A stretch of DNA of 64,000 nucleotides, from positions 1 to 64,000 of the forward strand of contig JBKCUK010000006.1 of assembly GCA_046318415.1 (NCBI GenBank), read 5' to 3'. This document shows positions 44,168 to 53,497 of the stretch, piece after piece; within the stretch, counting starts at the first letter, position 1, and every line of letters begins with the position of its first letter. The translations under genes and the position numbers were made by a program. This DNA is from JBKCUK01 sp046318415 (GTDB lineage: Bacteria > Pseudomonadota > Alphaproteobacteria > Caedimonadales > Caedimonadaceae). The notes under the pieces are model-generated. The model saw only the letters and a list, made by a program, of their open reading frames with translations. It had not been told where the DNA came from and made no database searches.

Positions 44168-45352
44168 TTAATACATTATCCTGTCTTCTTCACTGTTGAC
44201 CAACACGATTCGTGCCGGCAGATCCATCTGTGTCCGCAAGCTTCTGGAGACGTTTTCAGCCTCTGAAAAGGCCGTAAAGTCTCCAAGACGAACCTCAAAA
44301 TGGGCGACATCGCTGCGCATATTGCGCACGATGTATGTGCTATATCCACGCTCTTTCAGGGCATGATAGAGGGCGTAGGCCTCACGACTATCTGTTGTCG
44401 TCTGTACGGTCACGGAAAATCGAGAAAGACTAACGGGTGTAGAGGGGGACGCCGCTGGTCTCACGCTTTGAGGGGCGCCACCCTCAGGCGCCACTGTTGT
44501 GTTTGGTGCGCTTTGCGTCGTTGCGGTTGGGGATTGGGCGGTTGGCGCATTTGAATCAGTCTCACCAGCCGGTGCGGTTTGGGCAGCATTGCTCGCTGCG
44601 GCCGATGGATTCGTTGCAGGGGAGGGCGCTGCCGTAGGCCCAGGGCTTGGGCGACCTGAGGGGCCAAAGGTTGCCTTCGAGACTTCCGTTGAGGCGCCCC
44701 CAATCAGGGTCTGGGCCGTCGGTTGGGCGACCGAGGAAAAAATCGTTCCAAGGGTTGGACCCAGACTATCGCGGATTTTATTAATCCACTGACTGGCGGT
44801 GTCCTGGGCGATGGCGCGTCCTTGGGCAATGCTTTGCTGCAGGGCCCGGTTCTCAGCCTGCTCGAGCACGTTTGCAACGCTATCGCCGGTGCTGGTGTAT
44901 TGGGCACTTCGCTGTGCATAACCTTGGGTGGTCTCGACACCCTGGGGCTGTACTTGCTGGGCGATGGCCAGGCCGCTTAGGGATGCTGGTGGAAAGGTCA
45001 CAAAGCACAAAAGAAAGCCGGCAGTGAAAAAGATGACACCCATGAGGGCTAGACCCAGAGCAAGACCGAAAAACGAGAATCTTCCCATGACCCATTTCTC
45101 CTTGAGGCGCGGAACGTTCAGATGGCGCTCGGTTTCACGGCGCAGCCGATGAAGATCTTTGTTGTAATCGTCGTGAGGTTGCTGGGACTGAGGTGCCGTT
45201 GGTTTGCGTCCTTTTTCGGTCGATGCTTTAGGTTCTGCCAGAAAGTCTGGCAGTTGTGGCAGGTTTTTTTTATGGGCGCTGACGCTGTCTTGGCGCTTTT
45301 GTTGTGCAAACCATCCCTGATGATTGGCCGATTCTTTTGCCGTTGAAGCCAT
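44168..45352 (-). CDS. SPOR-domain inner-membrane protein in the T6SS operon
   Basis: 394 residues. Basic cytoplasmic N-terminus (~90 residues), one membrane helix (FFGLALGLALMGVIFFTAGFL), an Ala/Pro/Thr/Ser-rich periplasmic spacer (residues ~215-300) and a C-terminal SPOR domain (FSVTVQTTTDSREAYALYHA..YIVRNMRSDVAHFEVRLGDF, given in part). Known: SPOR domains bind denuded septal peptidoglycan and the family includes FtsN and DamX. Its ATG is one base from the TssJ-like gene end, so it belongs to the T6SS operon. Inference: the wall-anchoring component that TssL lacks here. Confidence 0.8.
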   Translation of the reverse strand: MASTAKESANHQGWFAQQKRQDSVSAHKKNLPQLPDFLAEPKASTEKGRKPTAPQSQQPHDDYNKDLHRLRRETERHLNVPRLKEKWVMGRFSFFGLALGLALMGVIFFTAGFLLCFVTFPPASLSGLAIAQQVQPQGVETTQGYAQRSAQYTSTGDSVANVLEQAENRALQQSIAQGRAIAQDTASQWINKIRDSLGPTLGTIFSSVAQPTAQTLIGGASTEVSKATFGPSGRPSPGPTAAPSPATNPSAAASNAAQTAPAGETDSNAPTAQSPTATTQSAPNTTVAPEGGAPQSVRPAASPSTPVSLSRFSVTVQTTTDSREAYALYHALKERGYSTYIVRNMRSDVAHFEVRLGDFTAFSEAENVSRSLRTQMDLPARIVLVNSEEDRIMY

Positions 45353-45423
45353 TATTATTTTTCCCTGTTTCTGGCCTGAAGAATATCATGCCATTTAGGG
45401 CTCAACAATCCTCGTTTATTGTT

Positions 45424-46350
45424 TTACGAGGCAATGGCCACCACTTGTGGCACCTGTGCCAAAGCCGCATCGATCTCAGTGCCCGTTTCAAGGCTTGTGA
45501 TGGCGCCTTGCCGCGTGCAGGCAAGGCCGCTGGCAGCCACAGCTCTTTGTAGGGCAGCTTCAGGGGCCATGTTGTTCTCAAGGCTTGCTGCAAAAACGCC
45601 CACAAAAGCATCGCCAGCCCCTGTGGTATCGCAAGGCTTTATGGGTAAAGCGGCCACAGACCAGTCACCTTCGGGTGTACTGAGGTAGGCGCCCTGATCT
45701 CCTTGGGTGACCACACACCACAATCCATATTGGGCGCTTAAGTGGCGTGCAATTTCCCTTGGCTTGGTGTGCGGAATATGAAAGGCACTTGCCAGCTGCT
45801 GCGCCTCGGTTTGGTTCACAACTAAGATGTCCACAAGATCCAGTGCTTCTTCTGGAAGAGGGCTTGCCGGTGCCAGATTAAGAAGAATGCGCGTGCCGTG
45901 CGCACGGGCGCGGCGCATGAGGGCTAAGTTTTGCTGGAGTTCCACTTCCATTTGCAGGATGAGGGTGGTCTCAGGTCCCAATTCCCCATCGGGTATGGAG
46001 GTTGATTCCGCTTCCAAGTTCGCACCACTGGCAACAGTGATCATATTCTCAGCCTTGGCATCAACACAGATGGCAGCGCATGCTGTTGGACGCCCGGTGC
46101 GGGCGATGCCCGTGCAATCTACCCCCGATGCGCTAAGGGTGTCCATGAGGTTTTGACCAAACGCATCCAAACCGACACAGCCATACATTTTGACATGTGC
46201 GCCGTCGCGTGCGGCCGCCACCGCTTGGTTGGCGCCTTTGCCGCCGGGATGAAGGCTGTAGTCAGCGCATAGCACTGTCTCGCCAGGTGTGGGCATTTCT
46301 TCAACTAAGAAAACCATGTCCATATTCAGAGAGCCAAAAACGATGATCAT
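45424..46350 (-). CDS. rbsK: Ribokinase (PfkB family)
   Basis: 308 residues, normal. GSLNMDMVFLVEEMPTPGET and HPGGKGANQAVAAARDGAHV form the ribose-binding N-terminal signature, and CDTTGAGDAFVGVFAAS is the C-terminal PfkB motif with the catalytic Asp. Phosphorylates ribose at O5 using ATP. Same strand as, and 71 bases upstream of, the T6SS block; a weak hairpin (CCTCGT/ACGAGG) overlaps its stop, so read-through cannot be excluded. Confidence 0.92.
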   Translation of the reverse strand: MIIVFGSLNMDMVFLVEEMPTPGETVLCADYSLHPGGKGANQAVAAARDGAHVKMYGCVGLDAFGQNLMDTLSASGVDCTGIARTGRPTACAAICVDAKAENMITVASGANLEAESTSIPDGELGPETTLILQMEVELQQNLALMRRARAHGTRILLNLAPASPLPEEALDLVDILVVNQTEAQQLASAFHIPHTKPREIARHLSAQYGLWCVVTQGDQGAYLSTPEGDWSVAALPIKPCDTTGAGDAFVGVFAASLENNMAPEAALQRAVAASGLACTRQGAITSLETGTEIDAALAQVPQVVAIAS

Positions 46351-46527
46351 GGGTGCTGTGCCTTTAGCGTCGACAGTCTAAGGTATGCTCTGGTGATACG
46401 CCTTAGGAGGATCGGGCGTCAATGATCGTTTGATCAAGATTCCAGGTATTGTGCAAAATCCCATGTTGCGTCATGCTGCTGAAGAACACTTTGATGCAAG
46501 AATAGCGGATACGAACAGGAATTCATC

Positions 46528-47190
46528 ATGGCTGATGTGTTGACGATCGCCAGGCGCAACATGATTAAGGGACAGCTTATGCCTGTTGGTGTGCGGGACG
46601 AGCGCTTGCTGCATGCCTTTGAAGTGGTTCCCCGTGACCGTTTTGCACCTAGCCACGCGCCCAGCCTTGCTTACGCAGATATGAGTCTTTCAACAGATGG
46701 CAGCGAGCAAATGCTGGCTCCCCAGGCTGTTGGACGCTTGCTTGAAGAGGTAAAGCTGGAGCCCCATGAGAAGGTTCTCTATTTAGGGGGTGGCGGCTAT
46801 GGTGCTGCTTTGTCAGGTTATTTAGCGCGAGAGGTGATCGGGGTCCTTGCGACAGACACCTGCGTTCGCACTGCAAGAAAAGTGCTTGAGGATCTTGAAA
46901 TTTTCAATGTGGTCCTCGTCGCAGCACCCTGGCAAGACGGAATGCCAGCCTTTGCGCCCTATGATGTGATTCTAGTGGAAGGCGCGCTGAGTTCTCTGCC
47001 CGATAGCTGGGTTGGTCAATTGCCAGAGGAAGGGCGGGTTGCTTGGTATCACTACCAAGGCGCAGGACGTCCAGCCGTTGCGACCCTTTCAGTGTATTGC
47101 CGGGGGCAGCCAAGTGTCCTGACACCCTTTGAGGCCTCGGTTCCGCGTCTTGCGGGTGATCTTGATCTTAAGAGAGGATTTCAATTGTAA
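46528..47190 (+). CDS. Protein-L-isoaspartate methyltransferase family protein
   Basis: 220 residues. ARRNMIKGQLMPVGVRDERLLHAFEVVPRD matches the start of the PCMT family, and KVLYLGGGGYGAALSGYLAR is the SAM-binding motif I. The usual TISQP active-site segment is replaced by SEQMLAPQAV, so isoaspartyl repair activity is doubtful; it may be a divergent methyltransferase. Proteins of this kind commonly sit upstream of tolC in alphaproteobacteria, as here (with a rhodanese between). ATGC overlap with the next gene: the stop TAA shares an A with the following ATG. Confidence 0.8.
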   Translation: MADVLTIARRNMIKGQLMPVGVRDERLLHAFEVVPRDRFAPSHAPSLAYADMSLSTDGSEQMLAPQAVGRLLEEVKLEPHEKVLYLGGGGYGAALSGYLAREVIGVLATDTCVRTARKVLEDLEIFNVVLVAAPWQDGMPAFAPYDVILVEGALSSLPDSWVGQLPEEGRVAWYHYQGAGRPAVATLSVYCRGQPSVLTPFEASVPRLAGDLDLKRGFQL

Positions 47191-47507
47191 TGCAAGAGAT
47201 GTCCGTTGAAGAATACGCGCTCAAGCGTCACGAGGGGTGGCCACATCTTCTTTTGGATGTGCGTGAAGCCAACGAGCTTGCCATTTGCAAAATCGCTCCC
47301 CATGTTTGGATCCCCCTGGGCGACTTATCCATGCGCCTTGGTGAGCTGGATCCCGATGAAAATATTATTGTTTTATGTCACCATGGCGGAAGAAGTGCAC
47401 GTGCTGTCTATTTGCTAAGCGGGCGTGGCTTTGATAAGGTATGGAATTTAGTGGGTGGCATCGACGCATATGCTGTGCGCGTTGAGCCGACCCTCCCAAG
47501 ATATTAG
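47190..47507 (+). CDS. Single-domain rhodanese
   Basis: 105 residues. WPHLLLDVREANELAICKIAPHVWIPLGDL opens the fold (given in part), and the active-site loop is CHHGGRSARA with the catalytic Cys, followed by GFDKVWNLVGGIDAYA. Transfers sulfane sulfur from thiosulfate or persulfide to a thiol acceptor in the cytoplasm. Overlaps the PCMT-family gene end by one base and lies 10 bases before the GTG of tolC, so these are one operon. Confidence 0.92.
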   Translation: MQEMSVEEYALKRHEGWPHLLLDVREANELAICKIAPHVWIPLGDLSMRLGELDPDENIIVLCHHGGRSARAVYLLSGRGFDKVWNLVGGIDAYAVRVEPTLPRY

Positions 47508-47517
47508 GAGCGCATTC

Positions 47518-49098
47518 GTGGCCAAGTTGAAACCATTTATCCTGCCAACCCTACTGCTGTCCGCCATGGTCATCGGTATTCCAGCTGAAGCTGCGCCAAA
47601 AGCGAAGAAAGAAGCTGCGCCTAAAGCCCAGAGCGCCAAGGCGTCAAAGGTGAACACCCCCAAGGCTCAGCAGGGGAAAAAAGATTCTTCTTCTCCTGCT
47701 CCCACTTCGCAGCAAGCAAAAGCCGAGTCCCATCCCTTTGTGATGGCCCTCATGCGCGCCTATGAGTGTAATCCGGAATTCAAAGCACGTCTGGCTGATT
47801 TCTACGGCAAAGCTGAGGCCGTCCCGAGGGCCCTTGCCGAGTGGTTTCCAACCCTCAGTTTGAGCACAGGGGCGTCGCGCAATATTACCCGCACCGATCG
47901 CGTGATCAGTACGGGGGGATTGTTTGGCCCGGCAGGCTATCGTAAAGCTGGCAAGAATAATGCGCGGACATCCACGTACTCTGCCGCCATTGAATTACGC
48001 CAAAACCTTTTTAGTAGTGGTAGGACTGTGGCTGCCACCAACGCCGCCGAATATGGTGTGTTGGCTGCAGCAGCAGGTGTTGTCAATGCTGAACAGTCCT
48101 TGCTGTTGAGTGCAGCCCAGGCTTATCTTGATCTTTGGGCAGCAGAAGCGGCGGTGGAATATAACCGTGCCAACGTCAAGTTCCTGAAGAAGACCATGGA
48201 TCAGGCCCGGGCCCGCTATGAATTGGGTGATCTCACCCTGACCGACTTAGCCCAGGCCGAAGCTGGTTTGGCGCAAGGACAGACAAGCCTCATCAATGCC
48301 CAGGCAAGGGTTCAAGATGCGCGGGCTGTCTATCTGCAAATCATTGGCGAAGAGCCAAGCGCCCTGACCCTTCCCGAGGGCATCCTTGAACAGGTTGAGC
48401 TGCCCAAAACCGTCAATGATTTGGTGATGATTGCGCAAAAAGACTCGCCCAGCATTGTGGCGGCCAACTATTCACAAAAGGCTGCTGAAAGCAATATCAG
48501 TCAAGCCCAAGCGGCATTTGGTCCTTCGGTAGATCTGCGCGCCTCTGCAAGCCGTTCCATCGCTAAAAGACGCCCTTTGACGGAAACATCCCCACACTTT
48601 AATCCAACCAATCAAGCCGATGTGGGGGTGACGCTGTCGTTACCGATCTTCCAGGGCGGTAAGGATTGGTCTCAATTGCGCGAAGCCACTCAACAGGCCT
48701 ATCAAGCCCGCTATAGCCTTGCCAATGCCCAAAGGGCAGCAGCCCAAGCTGCGACCCAGGCATGGGATAAGTGGCGTTCCTCCGAGCAGGCGGTTGCCAT
48801 GTACAAGTCCCAAGTGCGTGCAGCTGAAATTGCCCGCGAAGGAGCTTTTCAGGAATCATTGGTGGGTGAGCGTACCATCATCGACGTCTTGAAATCGGAA
48901 GAGGTTTTGCTGCAGGCGCGCACAAGTTTGGTGCAAGCCAAGCGTGATTTCTTGCTGGCACGTTTTCAGTTGTTGGCATCGATTGGGCAGTTGACCGTCA
49001 CAAGTCTTGGACTTCCGGTTGAGCGCTACAACGTTGAGCAGTACGCAGATGATGTCAAGTTTAAGCTGATCGGCCTTGGAAACATCGAAAATAAATAG
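47518..49098 (+). CDS. tolC: TolC-family outer-membrane efflux/secretion channel
   Basis: 526 residues from the GTG at 47518 (TTAGGAG upstream); the earlier in-frame ATG overlaps the rhodanese. A signal peptide (FILPTLLLSAMVIGIPAEA) is followed by an unusual Lys/Ala-rich stretch of ~50 residues before the first TolC helix (NPEFKARLADFYGKAEAVPRA). Both repeats of the fold are present: YSAAIELRQNLFSSGRTVAA and DVGVTLSLPIFQGGKDWSQL, each with the typical (L)xQP/IF-x-GG turn, plus VGERTIIDVLKSEEVLLQAR. Serves as outer-membrane exit duct for type I secretion or RND pumps; partners are not in the window. Confidence 0.94.
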   Translation: MAKLKPFILPTLLLSAMVIGIPAEAAPKAKKEAAPKAQSAKASKVNTPKAQQGKKDSSSPAPTSQQAKAESHPFVMALMRAYECNPEFKARLADFYGKAEAVPRALAEWFPTLSLSTGASRNITRTDRVISTGGLFGPAGYRKAGKNNARTSTYSAAIELRQNLFSSGRTVAATNAAEYGVLAAAAGVVNAEQSLLLSAAQAYLDLWAAEAAVEYNRANVKFLKKTMDQARARYELGDLTLTDLAQAEAGLAQGQTSLINAQARVQDARAVYLQIIGEEPSALTLPEGILEQVELPKTVNDLVMIAQKDSPSIVAANYSQKAAESNISQAQAAFGPSVDLRASASRSIAKRRPLTETSPHFNPTNQADVGVTLSLPIFQGGKDWSQLREATQQAYQARYSLANAQRAAAQAATQAWDKWRSSEQAVAMYKSQVRAAEIAREGAFQESLVGERTIIDVLKSEEVLLQARTSLVQAKRDFLLARFQLLASIGQLTVTSLGLPVERYNVEQYADDVKFKLIGLGNIENK

Positions 49099-49113
49099 GG
49101 GTGGAGGCATCTG

Positions 49114-49962
49114 ATGACGGCGCAGAAAAGTGGAACTCAAGAAAAATCGGTTGAAGAGATTCTGAATTCCATTCGCGAAATCATCTCAAGTGATGTGAGC
49201 GAGGCGGAGCAACAGGGCGCAGCAAAAACCGCTGCTGGATCCATGGATGCCCAGGAGGATGTTCTTGAATTGACGCCGGCCATGGAAGAAGCCATGACCC
49301 TTGAGAACCAGGTGCAAAGCGCCGCGCCGTCTTCGGAAAGTGTCCAGGATGTGGATGCATCAACAGAAGTGGTCGATAAAGCACTTGAGATCGAAGCAAA
49401 AGCTGAATCTGAGCCCAGCGACCTGGACAAGTCCTCTTCTGAAGATGCCGTTATTCTTGAAGAATCCCTTGCACCAGCAGAAATAGAGAGCGCCATCGAT
49501 ACAAGCAGTGTGCAGGCACTTGAGGCAGTAGATCAGCCATCTCAGACGATGGATGAGTTCACACAAGCGCCTGCTGCTCCGGTGACCAACGGACAGGCGG
49601 CGTCGTCTGCACCTTCTGCACCCGTGGGATTTGCTGATCTTCTCAATATGAAGATGGATGCTCAGCCACAATTAACGCCTGAAGACCGTAAGCCAATGCT
49701 GGATCAGGCAACGGTATCCGAGACGGTGGCGGCCTTTTCCAGTTTAAAAGAGGCGCTGACTCAGTTTGAGCAAAAAAAAGAACATCTGGTAGCAACAGGG
49801 GAGTTTAGCAAGATGACTATTGAACAAGTCGTACGCGAAATGTTACGTCCAATGTTGAAGGAGTGGCTTGACGCCCATCTGCCATCACTGGTGAAATGGC
49901 TGGTCGCCGAGCAAATTGAAAAAATGCTGCAGGAGCAGGGTATAGCCAGCCCCAAGGAGTAA
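49114..49962 (+). CDS. popZ: PopZ-family polar organising protein (DUF2497)
   Basis: 282 residues. N-terminal KSVEEILNSIREIISSD is the PopZ/DUF2497 partner-binding helix. An acidic, disordered middle of ~150 residues follows, then the C-terminal oligomerisation region (ETVAAFSSLKEALTQFEQKK, MTIEQVVREMLRPMLKEW, WLVAEQIEKMLQEQG). Known: in Caulobacter PopZ anchors the chromosomal ParB-parS complex and recruits cell-cycle factors at poles. Starts 15 bases after tolC. The family is characteristic of alphaproteobacteria. Confidence 0.9.
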   Translation: MTAQKSGTQEKSVEEILNSIREIISSDVSEAEQQGAAKTAAGSMDAQEDVLELTPAMEEAMTLENQVQSAAPSSESVQDVDASTEVVDKALEIEAKAESEPSDLDKSSSEDAVILEESLAPAEIESAIDTSSVQALEAVDQPSQTMDEFTQAPAAPVTNGQAASSAPSAPVGFADLLNMKMDAQPQLTPEDRKPMLDQATVSETVAAFSSLKEALTQFEQKKEHLVATGEFSKMTIEQVVREMLRPMLKEWLDAHLPSLVKWLVAEQIEKMLQEQGIASPKE

Positions 49963-49965
49963 CAC

Positions 49966-49990
49966 AACGCCTGTGACCGGCGTTTTCTTT
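49966..49990 (+). terminator. Terminator after popZ
   Basis: Six-base stem (AACGCC/GGCGTT) with seven-base loop followed by TTCTTT, right after the popZ stop and before the valS ribosome site. Confidence 0.6.
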
Positions 49991-50031
49991 GTGGGCTTAC
50001 GAAGAAGTGCCGGTCATAAGGAATGTGTTTA

Positions 50032-52674
50032 ATGTTAGACAAAACCTATCAGCCTCAAGAATTTGAACATGACTTTTATGCAGCTGAAGAGGCTGCGGGT
50101 GCTTTTAAGCCAGGCGTCCACTCTGATCTTGATCCCTATGTCATTATGATGCCCCCCCCCAATGTGACGGGTAACCTTCACATGGGTCACGCCTTAACCT
50201 ACACCATACAAGATATCCTGATGCGCTATCACCGCATGCGCGGTCATCCAGCGCTGTGGCAGCCGGGAACCGATCACGCCGGTATTGCCACCCAAATGAT
50301 GGTGGAACGCAAACTGCAATTGGAAGGCAAAAGTCGCCACGACCTGGGAAGAGAAGCTTTCCTGAAAGAGGTATGGGATTGGCGCGATCTCTATGGGGAT
50401 CAAATTATTAAGCAACAGCGGCGCCTGGGGGTTTCGGCGGATTGGAGCCGGCAAAAGTTTACTCTTGATGAGGACATGAGCCACGCCGTAACCACGGCTT
50501 TCGTGCGCCTTTATGAACAGGGTCTGATTTACCGCGATAAGCGTTTGGTGTACTGGGATATTAAATTACAAACGGCCCTGTCGGATCTTGAAGTGGAAAA
50601 TGTCGAGACGAAAGGAAATATGTATTATTTCCGCTATCCCTTGGCGACTGATCCCAACACTTTCATCACCATTGCCACAACCCGACCTGAAACCCTGTTC
50701 GGGGATACAGCTGTTGCGGTTCACCCAGAAGATGAGCGCTATCAACACCTCATTGGGCAACACGTTCGTCAACCCTTCACCAACCGTTTGATTCCGATTA
50801 TCGCCGATGCGTATTGCGATCCGGAAAAGGGCACAGGTGCGGTGAAGATCACTCCTGCCCATGATTTCAATGATTTTGAAGTGGGGCGGCGTCATCAGCT
50901 GGAGGCCATCACCATCATGGACACCCATGGTGTGTTGTGCACGCCTGCGCCTGCAGAATTCTGTGGTCTGGATCGCTTTGAGGCGCGCACCAAAGTAATT
51001 GCCGAGCTTGAGGCCCTTGGTCTTCTTGAGAAGATTGAGACGACCAGCCATGCGGTTCCCCACGGCGATCGTTCCGGATCGATCCTTGAGCCGCGCCTGA
51101 CCGACCAATGGTTTGTGGACGCTAAAGTTTTGGCAGAACCAGCCCTCAAGGCTGTTGAAGAAGGGCGCATTCGCATTATTCCAGAGGCGTCTCGTGCCAC
51201 TTACAATCATTGGTTGACCCACATTCAACCTTGGTGCATCTCGCGCCAATTGTGGTGGGGACATCGTATTCCGGCTTGGTTTGGTCCCGATGAGAGTATC
51301 TTTGTCGCCTTCACGGCAGAGGAGGCTGCTGCAAAGGCAAAGGTCCACTATGGTCACGCGGTTGAGGTGCGCCAGGACGAAGATGTCTTGGAAACCTGGT
51401 TTTCATCGGCGCTGTTTCCGTTCTCAACCCTCGGCTGGCCGAATGAAACGGCTGATCTTAAACGTTTTTATCCCACATCGGTTCTGGTAACCGGGGCAGA
51501 TATTTTGTTCTTCTGGGTTGCCCGCATGATTATGACCGGCCTGCATCTGGTGGGTGATATTCCCTTCAGGGACGTCTATCTTCACGCCCTGGTTCGGGAT
51601 GAAAAGGGTCATAAAATGTCCAAGACCAAGGGGAATGTAATCGATCCCATGGACATGATCGAAGCCTATGGCACCGATGCGTTGCGTTTCTCCCTTGCGG
51701 CCCTGGCAGCGCCTGGCCGGGATTTGCGCTTTTCCAAAGCAACGGTCGAGCTTTATCGGAATTTCGCCACCAAAGTCTGGAATGCCGCGCGCTTTTGCAC
51801 CCAGAATGGCTGCAACTATGATCCAAAGTATGACCCATCCGAGGTTACGAATGATCTCAATCGCTGGATCTTAGCCAAATTAAAGGCGACCAAGGTGGGC
51901 GTTGAGAAGGCCCTTGCAGAGTATCGTTTTGATGCAGCTGCCCTTGAACTTTATCACCTGATCTGGGGTCAGTTCTGTGACTGGTTTATTGAACTTGCTA
52001 AGCCCATCTTGCAAGGGGAAGATAATCCCGCTAAAGCCGAGACACAGGCAACGGCTGCCTTTGTCTTAGTTGAAGTGTGCCATTTGCTGCACCCCTTTAT
52101 GCCTTTCCTCACCCAGAAACTCTATAGCCATTTTGCAGGCGATGCGGCAGGCCTTCTGGTCCAGGCCTCGTGGCCCCAGTATACCTGGGACGTGGGCCAT
52201 GTGGACGAGGTGGATGGACTGATTGACTTCATTACCAAAGTCCGCAGCATGCGTGCGGCTGTGAACATGCCGCCTGCCGAATGGTTACGCCTTTATGTGG
52301 CCGATGCAGCACCCCAACAGCAACAGCGCCTTACGGTCCACATGATGCTGATCAAGCGTCTTGCACGGTTAGAAGATCTGGACTTCTTCGCTGCCAACAC
52401 GGAACTCCCTAAAGGCATGCGCGGCCTTTTAGGGGACATGACCCTGGTTATGCCCCTTGGCGATAGTATTGATCTCGATGCCGAACATCAGCGTCTTTCC
52501 AAGCAGCTGATCACATTAGAAAAAGAAATCAAATCCGTCCGCGCGAAGCTGGAGAATGCTGACTTTATGGCACGTGCCCCAGAAGAGGTGGTTGATAAGA
52601 ACCGCGAACGCCTGGCGGAGGCCGAACGTGATGTTGTGCGTATTCAAGACGTTTTATCTCTTTTAAAATCCTAA
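50032..52674 (+). CDS. valS: Valyl-tRNA synthetase
   Basis: 880 residues, typical for bacterial ValRS. PPPNVTGNLHMGHAL contains the HIGH motif, DEKGHKMSKTKGNVIDPMDM the KMSKS motif. The editing domain lies at ~200-330 (FITIATTRPETLFGDTAVAV; GTGAVKITPAHDFND) and a C-terminal coiled coil begins LDAEHQRLSKQLITLEKEIK. Charges tRNA-Val and hydrolyses Thr-tRNA. The ATG at 50032 is preferred because AAGGA is nine bases upstream; the ATG at 50023 abuts it. Confidence 0.98.
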   Translation: MLDKTYQPQEFEHDFYAAEEAAGAFKPGVHSDLDPYVIMMPPPNVTGNLHMGHALTYTIQDILMRYHRMRGHPALWQPGTDHAGIATQMMVERKLQLEGKSRHDLGREAFLKEVWDWRDLYGDQIIKQQRRLGVSADWSRQKFTLDEDMSHAVTTAFVRLYEQGLIYRDKRLVYWDIKLQTALSDLEVENVETKGNMYYFRYPLATDPNTFITIATTRPETLFGDTAVAVHPEDERYQHLIGQHVRQPFTNRLIPIIADAYCDPEKGTGAVKITPAHDFNDFEVGRRHQLEAITIMDTHGVLCTPAPAEFCGLDRFEARTKVIAELEALGLLEKIETTSHAVPHGDRSGSILEPRLTDQWFVDAKVLAEPALKAVEEGRIRIIPEASRATYNHWLTHIQPWCISRQLWWGHRIPAWFGPDESIFVAFTAEEAAAKAKVHYGHAVEVRQDEDVLETWFSSALFPFSTLGWPNETADLKRFYPTSVLVTGADILFFWVARMIMTGLHLVGDIPFRDVYLHALVRDEKGHKMSKTKGNVIDPMDMIEAYGTDALRFSLAALAAPGRDLRFSKATVELYRNFATKVWNAARFCTQNGCNYDPKYDPSEVTNDLNRWILAKLKATKVGVEKALAEYRFDAAALELYHLIWGQFCDWFIELAKPILQGEDNPAKAETQATAAFVLVEVCHLLHPFMPFLTQKLYSHFAGDAAGLLVQASWPQYTWDVGHVDEVDGLIDFITKVRSMRAAVNMPPAEWLRLYVADAAPQQQQRLTVHMMLIKRLARLEDLDFFAANTELPKGMRGLLGDMTLVMPLGDSIDLDAEHQRLSKQLITLEKEIKSVRAKLENADFMARAPEEVVDKNRERLAEAERDVVRIQDVLSLLKS

Positions 52675-52696
52675 TCTTATGGGATTCGTCTCTGGG

Positions 52697-52724
52697 CCGC
52701 GGCGTTTTGCCGCGGTCTTTTTTT
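52697..52724 (+). terminator. Terminator after valS
   Basis: Seven-base GC stem (CCGCGGC/GCCGCGG), five-base loop and a TCTTTTTTT tail, 22 bases past the valS stop. Confidence 0.88.
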
Positions 52725-52825
52725 GCCTGATTGAGGATTCTCCCCCCTGTACCACGGTTACAGTTCTGTTATGCTGAATCCATGAAGGGTGCCAACTCTT
52801 CGTTATTCTATAAGGGAGGAAAAAA

Positions 52826-53497
52826 ATGATAACCCCACGCTTCACAGCGCTTATACCGGCGTTTGCGCTTTCTTTTTTGATGGCTTTTCCTGACTCGGTA
52901 CTAGCAACCGATGCCAGCCCAAAGGGTGAAAAAGCCGTCCAGACAGAAAAAAAGTCCAAGCATAAAAGGGAGAAGTCAAACCAAGTCGACGCTTCGGTGG
53001 TCAAAAAATCAAAAACTGATGATGACTTGGAAGAGGTGAAAAAGACCTCGCAAGCCAAGGCCATCGAGAAAGCGGCCGGTAAACGTAAAACCAAAAGTGG
53101 CTGCCTAGCCTGTCTGTTTACCAGTGCAAAACTTGCGGCTGAAGCCCTTGAGGAGGCCGATGAATTGGCAGACGATGCCCGCAAAGTTGCAGGTGCTGCA
53201 AGAAAAATGGGTGAAGCCAAAACCACGGAAGAGCGTATCGACGCCCTTGCTGAAATGACCGAGCACGCCGCCGATCTGCTCGAGAACGTGGATGATATGA
53301 AAGATATCGGTGAAGAAGCCATCAAAGAAGGTAAAAAAAATGGTAAGGCCATGGCCGAAAAAGTGAAAAAGGCCAAAGACAGACTGGCGGCCGCTGAAGG
53401 TGAGGGTGACGAGGTAGAAGAAGAGATCGTCGAAAAGAAGGCCAAGAAATCAAAACGCAAAGCCAAAGCACACGCAGATAGCCCTGCGGATGTATAG
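52826..53497 (+). CDS. Exported Lys/Ala/Glu-rich protein of unknown function
   Basis: 223 residues with AGGGAGG before the ATG. Signal peptide (FTALIPAFALSFLMAFPDSVLA), a Lys-rich segment (40-85), a short Cys-containing hydrophobic core (SGCLACLFTSAKLAAEAL, residues ~91-108), a repeated Glu/Ala helix (EEADELADDARKVAGAARKM) and a basic tail (KKAKKSKRKAKAHA). No family recognised. Its composition recalls the two tandem Lys-rich exported paralogues at 30 kb, but there is no alignable similarity. Confidence 0.75.
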   Translation: MITPRFTALIPAFALSFLMAFPDSVLATDASPKGEKAVQTEKKSKHKREKSNQVDASVVKKSKTDDDLEEVKKTSQAKAIEKAAGKRKTKSGCLACLFTSAKLAAEALEEADELADDARKVAGAARKMGEAKTTEERIDALAEMTEHAADLLENVDDMKDIGEEAIKEGKKNGKAMAEKVKKAKDRLAAAEGEGDEVEEEIVEKKAKKSKRKAKAHADSPADV

